This document shows positions 45,879 through 57,800 of a stretch of DNA of 64,000 nt, in pieces; positions within the stretch are counted from its first letter, which is position 1; each line of letters begins with the position of its first letter. The notes beneath the pieces were generated by a model, which had not been told where the DNA came from, ran no database searches, and saw nothing but the letters and a program-made list of their open reading frames with translations. The position numbers and the translations under genes are program-made. Source of the stretch: Phialocephala subalpina (Eukaryota > Ascomycota > Leotiomycetes > Helotiales > Mollisiaceae); NCBI GenBank assembly GCA_900073065.1, contig FJOG01000017.1:802149-866148 (forward strand). The letters run 5' to 3'.

Positions 45879-48250
45879 CTAATGAGCTTGCACAACCCCA
45901 CTCGCGTCTGCCTGGGCAGTTATACGCTTTTTATACGCCTGTACATCTCCTGGGAACTTCTCTACTGTCCCATCGTCGCATACCCAAAGACTCGTGCACA
46001 CTGTTTGAAGCATCGTGACGTCGTGACTAACCATCAAAACACCACCTTGGAATTGATTAAGAGCCGTACTAAGCGCATCCATAGCCTCGATATCCAAGTG
46101 ATTGGAGGGTTCGTCAAGAACTAGGATATGGGGATTCGTAAGAGAAAGACATGCGAAGGCAACACGAGACTTTTGGCCTCCGGATAGCAGTTCCATCTTC
46201 TGTAGACCTGTCATACCTGTGATACCAAATGCACCGAGATGGCGTCGATATTCTTCGTCTTGCTTGCCTGGGTAGTTCTTGGCCATAAAGCCTACCGCGC
46301 TGGTAGTCAGATCAAGTGCATCAACGTGATGTTGTGCAAAGAATCCAATACGTAGACGAGGATTTTGAGAGATGAGACCAGACGTAGGTGTTAATTTGCC
46401 AATGAGGAGCTTCAAGACAGTTGTTTTACCGGCACCGTTGGGACCCACGATACCAATCCGAGAGTCGAGCTGAACATCGAGGTCAACATTTCGCAAAAGT
46501 GGTTTGTCTTTCGTGTATCCAAATGAAACGTTGGTCATTTGCACAATAGGAGGTGACATCTTCTCCACATCGGGAAACTTGAAGTGGACAGTATAAACGC
46601 TCTCTGGTGCTTCGAGGACAGGCATCTTCTCGAGCTTTTTTATTCTGGATTGGGCTTCTGAGGATTTTGCGGCGTTGTAGCGAAATTTATCGATAAATGC
46701 TTGCAAATGTGCACGTTGGACCATCTGGTTATCGTATTCTCTCTGTGCTGTTTTCCTTCGTTCCTCCTTGGTGGCGTAGAACGACTCAAAGTTAGCACCT
46801 TTGTAGTAATCTAAGCGCTCTGAATGCTGATGTATGATATCGGTTGCGACTTCGTTTAGGAACGCTCTGTCGTGACTGACAACCAACACCGTGCTGGGAT
46901 AGCCTTGTAGGTAGTTGGCAAGGAAAGTAATCGAGGGGACGTCCAACATGTTCGAAGGTTCGTCAAGAAGTAGGAGATCAGGCTCGCAGAACAGTGCTCG
47001 CGCCAAAGCCAAACGCATACGCCAACCACCAGAGAATGTCTTCGTGGCAAATTGTTGTCGTTCTGTTGAAAATCCAAGACCAGCAAGAATTGATGCGGCT
47101 CGAGATTCAGCCTTGTCGGACTCCATTTCGGCCAGCTTGGACTGAATGTCTCCGAGAGTTTGATCCAAGCCTTCACGGTCTCGATCAAGCTTTTCAGCAT
47201 CGACTGATGTGTCGGCCAGAGATGATCGCTCTGTCTCGATATCTGCAAGCTGTTTCGAGATTTTCTGAACAATGCTTAGTATTCCAGCCATATGGGGGAT
47301 GAAAGATTTTCCGATCAACAACTTACCACTTGTTCTGCAAGCAAGTGCTTCCGCCACACATCTGCATCAAGGACGGCTTGCAATGCAGGAGTATCATCTC
47401 CAGTAATCTAGTTCTTGTCAGCTCAAAGAACACACCATACTGCAGAGGCCTGTCAAACCTCTTGCTCGACGTGAAGAATCGAGATGTGAGTCGGGATTGC
47501 CAGTTCTCTGCGCGCCAATGCTCGCAAAAGCGTAGACTTTCCGATACCGTTTTGACCAACCAAACCATATCTTCGACCAAAAGCCAACGTCAAATTGGTA
47601 TCTGTCAAGATGCGTAGACCACCAATTGACACATCGATGCCGTCCAGTTTGATATCCTTGCTCTTCTGCCCTGCAGATCCTCCTAATTGCAAAGGATTGA
47701 CGGCCATGAAAAATTCCTCGTACGACTGAGCCTCGTCCGGCTGATTCAACAACTTAGACGCCTCATACTCAACTGTCTTGAAGGTCTTCTTGTTCTGCTT
47801 AGCAGCGATCTTCCTCTCTGCTTTCTCGAGCTTCTTTCGGTCAACCTTGGACTCTAATTTTCTTGTTCCTGCAGACTCAAGGTCAACTCCACCAGTAGAG
47901 ACACCTAGAGTAGATGACATATTCCGTTGAGCTCCAACTTGAATTGCCTGGTCCAGCCTCCTAGCTGCGGAGGACATCTGTTTTCGTTGTCCATTGGCAG
48001 CAGAGGCGTTAAACTTTTCCACCCATTTGTCCACAAGCTGACTGATTTTGGCCTCATTTTCTGGTGATGGGTCACCGGATGCCGACACAAGAAGAGAAGT
48101 GATAGATACAGCTGCCTCTTCTAATGGCGATGGGCCCGTAGAGTCTGCATCTGGTGCAAAGGCGTTCGAAGCATGGGTGAGGTACCCAACGGAATATTCC
48201 GAGATAATAGGGTCGATGCCGGGCAGGAAGGACTTGATTTCGGACTCCAT
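45879..48250 (-). CDS. gcn20: ABCF ATPase GCN20
   Basis: Exons 48250-47459, 47407-47327 and 47264-45879 give 752 residues, the same length as yeast Gcn20 as far as I recall. The N-terminal region (about 1-190), which in yeast binds Gcn1, precedes two ATPase cassettes. The first has Walker A GQNGIGKST (232-240), signature FSGGWRMRLALARAL and LLLLDEPSNMLD. The second has GPNGAGKTT (about 565-575), LLSGGQKSRVAFA and LVLDEPSNHLD. No membrane segments are present. With Gcn1 on ribosomes it helps Gcn2 sense uncharged tRNA, so it acts upstream of cpcA translation, whose gene is 16 kb away. The 5' 14 bases fall within a 250-bp tandem duplication. The donor of intron 1 is the unusual gtttga. Confidence 0.95.
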
Positions 48251-48736
48251 TGCGATCAAGACCGGTTTCAATGGGTGGATGTAGTCTTTTAATGTCCTGC
48301 TTGTCGTGGAACTTTGAGCGCAGGCCTGATATCAGATCCGATTTCTTCAAGGTTGATTTCGCCTCGGCGCACGTGATTCTGAATTGTTTATTTGGTTGCC
48401 TTCGCGCTAGCCAGGAACGCTAGGGTGTTGGCCAATGCGCCTTCCTTCTTCACCGCTACCCACAACACTTCAATCAACACAGGACTATTTCGGACTCCAT
48501 TGCGATCAAGACCGGTTTCAATGGGTGGATGTAGTCTTTTAATGTCCTGCTTGTCGTGGAACTTTGAGCGCAGGCCTGATATCAGATCCGATTTCTTCAA
48601 GGTTGATTTCGCCTCGGCGCACGTGATTCTGAATTGTTTATTTGGTTGCCTTCGCGCTAGCCAGGAACGCTAGGGTGTTGGCCAATGCGCCTTCCTTCTT
48701 CACCGCTACCCACAACACTTCAATCAACACAGGACT
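48237..48736. repeat. Perfect tandem duplication, 2 x 250 bp, at the gcn20/beta-tubulin junction
   Basis: The block at 48237-48486 is repeated base for base at 48487-48736. It holds the start of gcn20 and its upstream sequence. Immediately after the second copy, beta-tubulin begins in the middle of an exon, so sequence that should lie between gcn20 and that exon is missing. The length matches the duplication at 26122-26621. Confidence 0.92.
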
Positions 48737-50184
48737 CAAATTGGAGCTGCTTTCTGTTCGTGTCCCTAGCCTCCATCGGTCTCTACATCTGCTAATACCG
48801 CGCAGGGCAGACAATTTCTGGTGAACACGGCCTTGATGGCTCCGGTGTTTACAATGGCACGTCTGATCTTCAGCTTGAGCGCATGAATGTCTACTTCAAT
48901 GAGGTTTGTGTTATCATTTGATACATTCTACAATCTGCTAACGCGTCTCAGGCTTCTGGCAACAAGTATGTCCCTCGTGCTGTCCTCGTCGATTTGGAGC
49001 CAGGTACCATGGACGCCGTCCGTGCTGGTCCTTTCGGTCAGCTCTTCCGACCTGACAACTTCGTCTTCGGTCAATCTGGTGCTGGTAACAACTGGGCTAA
49101 GGGACATTATACCGAGGGTGCTGAGCTTGTCGACCAAGTCTTGGATGTCGTCCGCCGTGAGGCCGAAGGTTGCGATTGCCTCCAAGGTTTCCAAATCACC
49201 CACTCTCTCGGTGGTGGAACTGGTGCCGGTATGGGTACGCTTTTGATCTCCAAGATCCGCGAGGAGTTCCCAGACCGCATGATGGCCACCTTCTCCGTTG
49301 TTCCATCCCCCAAAGTCTCTGACACCGTTGTTGAGCCCTACAATGCTACCCTCTCCGTTCATCAGTTGGTTGAGAATTCCGATGAGACCTTCTGTATCGA
49401 TAACGAAGCTCTCTATGACATCTGCATGAGAACTCTCAAGCTCTCCAACCCCTCTTACGGAGATCTCAACCACTTGGTCTCTGCCGTCATGTCGGGTGTC
49501 ACTACCTGTCTCCGTTTCCCGGGTCAACTCAACTCTGATCTCCGAAAGTTGGCCGTCAACATGGTTCCCTTCCCTCGTCTCCATTTCTTCATGGTTGGCT
49601 TCGCTCCTCTTACCAGCCGTGGTGCTCACTCTTTCCGTGCCGTCACGGTCCCAGAGTTGACCCAGCAAATGTATGACCCAAAGAACATGATGGCTGCCTC
49701 CGATTTCCGTAACGGTCGTTACCTGACCTGCTCTGCTATCTTGTAAGTCTTCATAGCTCAATTTTGATGCCGCATGCTAACTTCTTCCAGCCGTGGTAAG
49801 GTCTCCATGAAGGAGGTTGAGGACCAAATGCGCAATGTTCAGAACAAGAACTCCTCCTACTTCGTCGAGTGGATTCCCAACAACGTCCAAACCGCACTCT
49901 GCTCCATTCCACCACGTGGCCTCAAGATGTCTTCCACATTCGTCGGAAACTCAACCTCCATCCAAGAGCTCTTCAAGCGTGTTGGTGACCAGTTCACTGC
50001 CATGTTCCGAAGAAAGGCTTTCTTGCATTGGTATACTGGCGAGGGTATGGATGAGATGGAGTTCACTGAGGCTGAGTCCAACATGAACGATTTGGTCTCT
50101 GAGTACCAGCAATACCAGGATGCTTCCATCTCCGAGGGCGAGGAGGAGTACGAGGAGGAGGCACCATTGGAGGCGGAGGAATAA
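48737..50184 (+). CDS. tub2: Beta-tubulin, lacking its first 14 codons
   Basis: Exons 48737-48755, 48806-48903, 48952-49742 and 49791-50184 encode beta-tubulin from Gln15 to the acidic [14 protein letters not shown] tail. Visible motifs include [10 protein letters not shown] (tubulin GTP-binding signature) and [18 protein letters not shown]. The preceding exons for residues 1-14, with the MREI autoregulatory start and His6, are absent: coding begins directly at the edge of the 250-bp duplication. The benzimidazole-related sites are wild type, with Glu198 and Phe200 in DETFC and Phe167 in ATFSV. Since this gene is normally essential, the missing start is probably an assembly fault. It encodes a microtubule subunit. 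Confidence 0.95.
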
Positions 50185-50825
50185 ATCAATTCTACTTTGC
50201 TGCACTAATTACACAGCATGGTCTTCTGATCATGTTGCATATATTGCTGGCAAGGTTGGTGTTGTTCTGATGGGCCTGTTGTTTTTTCGTATGTCTAATT
50301 GATAGCGTTGGTGCTTTCATACAGAGTGGTTAGAGGAGATACCTCATGCAAGGAGTGGTCAGTAGTTGTGACGAAGTACAAATCAAGACTATTGACAGTC
50401 CACAAATTGCGTGCTCCATGCTTGTGCAGGGCAGAGATGGAGCTTTTCTATGGTGGCCATCCTATGGAAGTGTTCTATTACCCCATGCCATCATTCCGTG
50501 ACCTGAATATATGCAACAGAAAATTTCTTCTTCCAACATGTGAGCTGTGGAAGATCTCGACAGCTCTTCGGCTTAAGAAAAAATTTCAGACATTCGCGTC
50601 CAACCCCTCTTTAGCTCCAGTCAGGTCCGTGTGCGATAAGCTCCACATCGTTATCTTAGCGTGCCGAGAGCGGGCTGTTTACAATAAAATTTCTGGGCTG
50701 CTTTTCCAACTTTCTGTTTGCCATTGAGTCATCTTTACAACGTGTAACAGGTGGCAGAAGCAATATTACACTCTCCAGACACTCAATACTCCAGTCAGAA
50801 ACCAACTTCAGCACGAGTCTCCAAA
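50185..50825. other. Intergenic region: tub2 3' end and arg1 promoter
   Basis: No gene is supported. The arg1 promoter contains an exact GCN4-type site (listed separately). Confidence 0.5.
50725..50731. promoter_or_regulatory. TGAGTCA (CPC1/GCN4 site) upstream of arg1
   Basis: An exact site about 95 bases upstream of the arg1 ATG, a usual position for general-control elements. It suggests that arg1 is a direct CpcA target. Binding is inferred. Confidence 0.65.
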
Positions 50826-52642
50826 ATGGCTAAGGACAAGGTTAGTTCTCCAAACTCTACCCCTCACCGCCGAAAGAAAATTGGGCTGATGAAGATACTC
50901 AATTCAGGTCTGTCTCGCATACTCTGGTGGTCTGGATACCAGCTGTATCTGTAAGTTGTTCTGTTGGGAATTGAACGATTCGAGCTCACATTCGGGATAG
51001 TGGCATGGTTGTTGGAGAAGGGATACGATGTAAGACTCACATTCACGGCCCCGCGTATCATAATATTGATATCGTCTAGGTCGTGTGCTTCATGGCAGAT
51101 GTTGGTCAAGAAGGTACAGCAGAAACGTTCCTGTATTACAAAAGGACTTGCTTGCTCACATTGTGCACACAGAGGATTTTGAGGCTGCCAAGGCCAAGGC
51201 GAAGAAGATCGGAGCTTCTGCTGTTTACGTTGAGGATTTGAGACGCGAATTCATTGAGGAATTGTGCTTCCCAGCTATTCAATGCAATGCTATCTACGAG
51301 AATGTCTACCTCCTTGGTATGCAGCCTTCAAAACAACAGAAAGTTGTTTGGCTAACATTCGGATAGGAACATCCCTTGCCCGCCCAGTTATTGCACGAGC
51401 ACAAATCAAGGTTGCACAGAAGGAAGGTTGCATTGCTGTCTCTCATGGGTACCTCTTATTTCCATACTAATTTTCTGTTTTTTTGTATGGGAGGGCGGAA
51501 CTGGGAGCTGTATCGGGAGCTGAGACAGAGCAAACGGACACGATTTGTTTGCAAGCAAGCTCCTAAGACAGCTCCCGGCTCCGGCGCTCCCTCTCAAATC
51601 TCAGATTTTGACAGTGCTAATTAGATGGTAGTTGCACTGGTAAGGGGAACGATCAAGTTCGTTTTGAGCTCGGATTCTATGCTCTCCAACCCTCCATCAA
51701 GGTCATTGCCCCATGGCGTATGCCCGAATTCTACGAACGCTTCGCCGGCCGCAACGATCTCCTCGACTACGCAGAGAAGGCTGGCATTCCCGTCAGTAGC
51801 ACAAAGAGCAAGCCATGGAGTATGGACGAGAACTTGGCACACTGCAGTTACGAGGCTGGTATCTTGGAGGACCCAGATGTCACTGCCCCAGAGGACATGT
51901 GGAAGTTGACCGTCGACCCATTGAACGCTCCTGATACCCCAGAGGATTTCACTTTGGTATTCGAGAAGGGTCTGCCAAAGAAGCTCATCAGTAAGGGCAA
52001 GACTATCACCGATGCCGTTGAGTTGTTCTTGGAGGCTAATGCTATCGCTCGTCGCCACGGTGTTGGACGTATCGATATCGTTGAGAACCGATTCATTGGT
52101 CTCAAGTCTCGTGGCTGCTACGAGACTCCAGGTCTGACCTGCTTGCGCTCTGCCCACATTGATCTTGAGGGCCTCGTCCTTGACCGTGAGGTTCGTGCTC
52201 TCCGTGATCAATTCGTCACCTTCAACTACGCCAAGATCCTGTACAATGGTCTGTATTTCTCTCCCGAGCGTGAGTTCCTCGAGGAGTCGATCATTGCCAG
52301 TCAGAAGACCGTCAATGGTACCGTCCGATGCCGCGTCTACAAGGGAACTTTCTCTGTGTTGGGACGCAGCTCCGAAACTGAGAAGTTGTACGATGCCAGT
52401 GAGAGCTCTATGGATGAGATTGGTGCTTTCTCCCCACAAGAGACTGGTGGTTTCATCGCAGTTCAAGGTATGTTGATCTCTTTCCTTTCTTTCGCCCAGT
52501 CTCCAGCTCGGTGACGGACAATCGGACCATATTCTTCAATGCAAAAACAACTCTTTTTAATGACCAACAGTACTGACTTTACGTAGCTATCCGCTTGAAG
52601 AAGCACGGCGAGGCCAAGCTGGCTCGAGGAGAGAAGATCTAG
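50826..52642 (+). CDS. arg1: Argininosuccinate synthase
   Basis: Eight exons give 412 residues: 50826-50840, 50908-50950, 51001-51029, 51080-51113, 51173-51316, 51367-51448, 51632-52467 and 52587-52642. The spliced N-terminus reads MAKDKVCLAYSGGLDTSCI, with the PP-loop SGGLDTS that binds ATP. Downstream are ADVGQEEDFEAA, SHGCTGKGNDQVRFEL (the second signature) and LTCLRSAHIDLEGL. The enzyme joins citrulline and aspartate to argininosuccinate in the cytosolic part of arginine synthesis. Five tiny 5' exons carry the first 90 residues. Intron 6 (51449-51631, 183 nt) is far longer than most of the others (50-67 nt; the last is 119). A CPC1/GCN4 site precedes the gene. Confidence 0.96.
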
Positions 52643-54835
52643 ATACCCTTTCATGGCGCAACGGGAAGGCAATCTGGGCAAAAGCGAACATCTGGAGGGC
52701 CTTTCACCTTTCAGACGATGGAACAACCTCCTCTAGTGTTTTTACTACCAATCGATCAAGCCACTTGACTTAATTCTTGCAAGTACTCATCCCTCCTTGT
52801 TGGTCCAAGTGACTTGCTCTCAATACATGACGACTCACTTCTCCATTTTCTCAAGTACAGTCTACCTTGGAGGTCATGTTCACCTTTTATATTGTTTTTC
52901 AGAACACTCTGTCATTACTGTGCCTCAGTTGGTGCACATCGACAAAGTCTTATCGCCGGTGTAGGTCTACTGTCCCATCCCAGTCCAGACATCCCCAAAC
53001 TTGTGATGCAATTCTGGTCACATCTCGAACCCGAGATCCTAAACTGGGTTTTAACGTACTCGCTCTTCTCCTATCACGACTATAGAGTCAATTCCTTATT
53101 CGAGTGAAAGAAAGCTTCTTGACAGTCTTCTAATCCTCGGTGTACAAGGGTTAGATGATTGGAATCTTTGGTATTAATATATTGAAGGAAATAGGCTCGA
53201 TCTGATGGTTGAGTATGGGCACGTCGGCGGAAGTAGAAATGTAGAACTAGGATCAAAGATGAGCGTGTTGTGGGAGCTACCTAGGCCGCTTGACGCTCTC
53301 CATATGACACTCCCAGACATCGTCTCCACGACAAATCCAGGGTTCTTGGTAGAGCACTGTTCAACTTTGAAAACAATATTGGTGACAAGCTATCAAATGG
53401 TTGCCCAACTTGTCCAACAGGTAATTGCAGTAGCAGCTCTACTTACAGAACCTCATATCGGCATTCAATCGCCAAGAGCCGAGATACCAGAGCTGGCGTG
53501 CGCCACTCAGCAGAGATACCGTTCTTCACGCGGCATCGAACTCCAAGAAACTACCAACAGTGCCTTTCTTAGCCATCAAATGGATTTGTAACTAATCTGG
53601 GCAAGTCGCTGCGTTGAACTACAATGAGGTCAACAGTTGTATAGTAACCACAACTTGGGCTACTACCATCACGCGGCAGACTTGAATCCCAGGGCAGACA
53701 GTTCTCGGCTCCTCAAGACTGCTAAAGTTGAAACAAGAAAACAAAGTGCGAGCCCGAGTAGACTCTGTAAGGAAGTAATACACTACAAAGATAGCCACCA
53801 CGCTATGCAGCGACGGTCGATCTGTCACGCCACAGATTTCAATCAACTTCGACTTACAAGAAGACGTAGCTCAATACACAACGTGAACCCGAGGGAATAT
53901 ACTTCTTGGCTATACCAGTAGTTTAGTGGTATGCCTCCTCGCATAAGTGCTGCTTAGCTCAACTTCTCAGCTGAAGAAGAGGCAAGAAAGCCAAGCCTGG
54001 GGAAATCGATCCGCGAGGAGAAGTTTCTCTCCGATGAAGATATCTGACATCTCACACCGTCTCAAAGAAGCAGGGCAGACAAGAAGCCAAGAGCGAACCC
54101 CCTCATTGGAATACAGTTGGCCGAATGCAAGCTATGTAAGGAGGAGAACCGTCTATGATGAAAGCTATATGGATAGGCTATACGATATCCCAACGCTCGT
54201 GGGACATGCTTTGAAATCCAATTAAATAGAACAAGAAGACCAAGATCAGATATGTTCCCGGGTAGGGCTGCGTGTCGTATCGAATGTCTCCGGCTTAGAC
54301 TGGCAATACCGAAAGACATATGCAATAATAATGACGATTAGAATCAGATCAACAGACGATCTAATCGCCTGTGAATGCCAAAGTCCCAATCAAAAAAAAT
54401 TACAATGGATCATCGACTGAAAAGGAAAAGAAGAAGAGAATCCTTCAGCTCGAAGGACAGGGTCATGATGACTTCACACCGCATTACTCATCGACCACTC
54501 TCGACCCTCAATTCCAACAACCTGGGACACACGCAACTAGCTCTGCTGCTCCTTCACACCTCGTAAAAACACTAACCTTAACCACTGCCCCGCTGATCAT
54601 CTTCTCAAAACGCATCGGACCGCGAGGAATATCCCAAGAGGCAACCCTCAAAAAGGAATTCGCAGCGATCCTCCCATTCTGTTTCGTCTGTCCAATGGAC
54701 GTACAGCCCTCCCAGAAGGAAGAGAATGTCGATCATCGCGTTAAGATACACCCTTATCGGGATGCATTGCGATCTTCACCCCAACAACCACTCATCCCAT
54801 CCCCAAAAAGAGCTTCTCGTAGCGCTCTCCAATAG
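52643..54835. other. Gene-free region downstream of arg1
   Basis: No protein gene is supported. A frame at 54371-54835 (154 codons) lacks an ATG at its start and is simply Ser/Thr/Gln-rich. The only recognisable item is a tRNA-like fragment at 53914-53943. Confidence 0.4.
53914..53943 (+). tRNA. Possible 5'-half fragment of tRNA-Gly
   Basis: The sequence ACCAGTAGTTTAGTGGTA followed by TGCCTCCTCGCA strongly resembles the acceptor, D-arm and anticodon arm of a fungal tRNA-Gly, including the A-box TAGTTTAGTGGTA. No matching B-box or 3' half follows, so it cannot fold into a tRNA. It is probably a relic. Confidence 0.35.
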
Positions 54836-57800
54836 CTCGTAAACTCCTCCTCCTCCTTCAAACAGAAATCCATTCGAGACACATTAAAGAAAACGAGAAA
54901 CGAAGTGGCAGTGAAAGCTTGAACTCGTATGCTCGTACGTCACTTCGCATATGACATCTGAATTCCATCGCTGCCGTGCACACTCGAGCAGCGACGTCTT
55001 CTATACCCAAAACATATCAATTTGTTTCCCTTTCGGCGCGTTCGCGCATCTCGCTCGGATATCGCTGGACTGGGAACACCGACTACCGTTCTTCTCGCAC
55101 TTCCTTCCGCTATCGCTCCTTGCCATCCAGCATTCGTCGAGCTGGCGGAAGGCGAATGCGCTCCTCGCAGCGTTTCGCTCCCCGCGGCATTCGAGCAGGC
55201 GACTACCTTAACGTTACGCTGCGATGCAAGAGCAAAAAGTAATTCCCCCGCGCAGCCAACACCTCAACTTCCCAGTCCATTTTTCCGTAGCCAGAACTCA
55301 ATCTGAGAAATGCCGAGAAATATCAAAGCCAAGAAACTCCGTCGGAGTGGATGGCATTCGGAGATAAAAGATCAGAATCGGAGCCGAAGTTAACACCGTA
55401 CTCTCCGTCGGGGTGATGAAAATGCCGCCTGCTCAACGGCGTGGCTTGAGGGTGGTTGGGGGACACGAAACGACCAGTCAGAACCTTGTGTTCACTACAT
55501 GTAATAACTCACTGCATTATTCTGGGTATGAGTTGCGAGCTTGGAGGCAGAATGTAGGATTTCAAGCGCTGTTCCGAAGATAGGGCTAAGTGTTTATTTT
55601 TCTGGGACCCAAGGAGGAATTCCATATTGGGGTGTCTCGGAACAGACGAGGAGGTTTGGTAAATGCGAAAGCGAGGCTTCTTTCGACACCGTTCGTTGCG
55701 TGTGGGTATTTCCAATGCAATGTGTGGGTGGTGATGCTAAATTCGATAGGAAATGCATTCAAATGGCATGAGAAATGTTGGAAACAACTGCACCGTAGAT
55801 CCGTACGAGAATACGGCGTATGCGCCTGCTGCGCAAAGGAATCGAATCAAGGCCAGGTCATGAGGCTAGAGCCTCGCAGTTCACAGCCCTACAAACGCTT
55901 CCTATTCGATCAAAACGCGGGGCAAGCATTCTCATTGGCCGGCTCGTCCTCTCCTCTCCGGCACTTTCTCAATCGAAATAAAAAGGCCGGATGGCGAACG
56001 AAGCGTCCAATATCTTTTCATCCCAACCACACCCAAACTTAAAGTCACCTTCTGGTTGATTTCAAGGAAGGCTCCACCCAGCTGAGCCGCAATCGTACAT
56101 AAACGCTTCGAATTCCCCTTGAAAGGGTTGAAACTGAGATGCTGCAGTTTTAGGCGCCTTTTCGCGAATGCGTTGGATGCGCTGGATGCGCTGGATGCGC
56201 ATTGGGTGCCATTCTGAGCATGCGTCGCGACAAGAATCCACTCAATGCCCCTCAATTCCACCCTTGTGAGGGGAAATGCCCAAGTTGGAAGCAAACACTT
56301 ACTTTGAGATCTCAATCACCAGGGGAGGTATATTCGGATCTCGCGCTCGGGTTCGAGTTGATGGACTGCCTTGCAACGTGTGACCGCGTCGACTCGTGGA
56401 AGAAACTTCAAATAGAGCCTCGCGTCGTATAATGTAGGACGAAAAGTGAGTGAACAGGATAAAAAGATGGAGACGGCAGTGCCCTACCGTGCTGTGCCGT
56501 AGAGAAGGACCCGATGCAATTGCAGGTTGAAAGCGACAACGTGCATTCTCAATGCAGGAGTCGTTGCGTGCCCCTGAGCGGCATCGGTTAGATTCCATTC
56601 CCGATGTCGACGAAGATAGGTAATTGGGGGCCGTGAACTCGTCACACAGCACATGGCAGTCTGATATCCAACAAACCAAGGCCTCCTCAAAATGGCGCAA
56701 AGCCACAAACGGAACAGCATCGGCACAGAAGAAGGAAAATGGATATCGTGGCAAAACAGCCCCCAAGTTCTTCATTGCGTGTTTTGATACGATAGAGATT
56801 CAACCCGTGATGGAGTGCGTATGCAGACGATGCATCAGGTGAAACATTAACCAGCAAGTCGAGATTCAGATGTTGATCAGTCGAAACAGTCGTAACGGTC
56901 CGCCAATCCAGAGAGTCCATTTTGTTCTTGGGAGGGATATCAAAAGCTGCATTGCATGCCCCATTAAGCATTTGATTCGAATATAGGAGCGGAAATGGAG
57001 CGGGAACGGCCACGGCGGCCGTTGTCAAAGCCTCAGCGCAACGAGAAGCTCAAGGAATAGAAGAGACCAAGGAACCTTGCAAGATCAAACAAAGAAAGTA
57101 TTGTCGTGGCACGCCGTGCCAGGGAATAACAGAAATCACAGGGTCTAGCTTGATACTCTCGATGCTCGATTTGAAATTCTACATCCGCATCTCGGATTCG
57201 GGTGAATTGAAGCTTCAAGGAAGTCAAGCGAATCCTATTTGGTGATTGGCTGTCAGGTACGAGCAGAAGACCAGTGCCCTCGGAGATAGTAGCGTGTGAT
57301 GAAATGGCTAGGTTGCGCAAGGTTCAGTAACGGCCCTTGAAATTGAGAAAGTTTGGAGATTGGAAAGATCGTCGTTAGGGATGATCTGGAAAGAGGTGAT
57401 TCCCAACTCCGCAGATAGCCTTTCGAGAGGTCTCGACTCGGCGCCCTTGAGCTGCCAAGTCTAGCCGACCGACGTCCACGGCTTCCGGAGTTTAATACCG
57501 GACTTACTCGAAGACATCTAGGAAAATAAAGTATTGCCTAGCCAGAAGGGGTTGGCCGAGTCGGTTGGGATGGTGTGGAATCTCGTAGGGCGGATGGGGG
57601 CCGAAAAGACCAAATGCAGCAGGGACTGTGAACGATGGAGACGGAGTGATTGGTACAAAATACGACAAGCGATCTTCCTGTGTTTCCCAACTCCACCGTC
57701 TAAGGCGCAATGGCTCCCGCGCAGCTCTCCAGGAGTCCAGGGTCTTGCTTGGTGTGCGTTGGTCAGAACTTTACGTTGGTACGTACTGTAAGGGCGGCCG

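Noticed and set aside
54371..54835. 154-codon ORF
   Set aside because: It starts at GTG, has only biased composition, no domain and no splice context.
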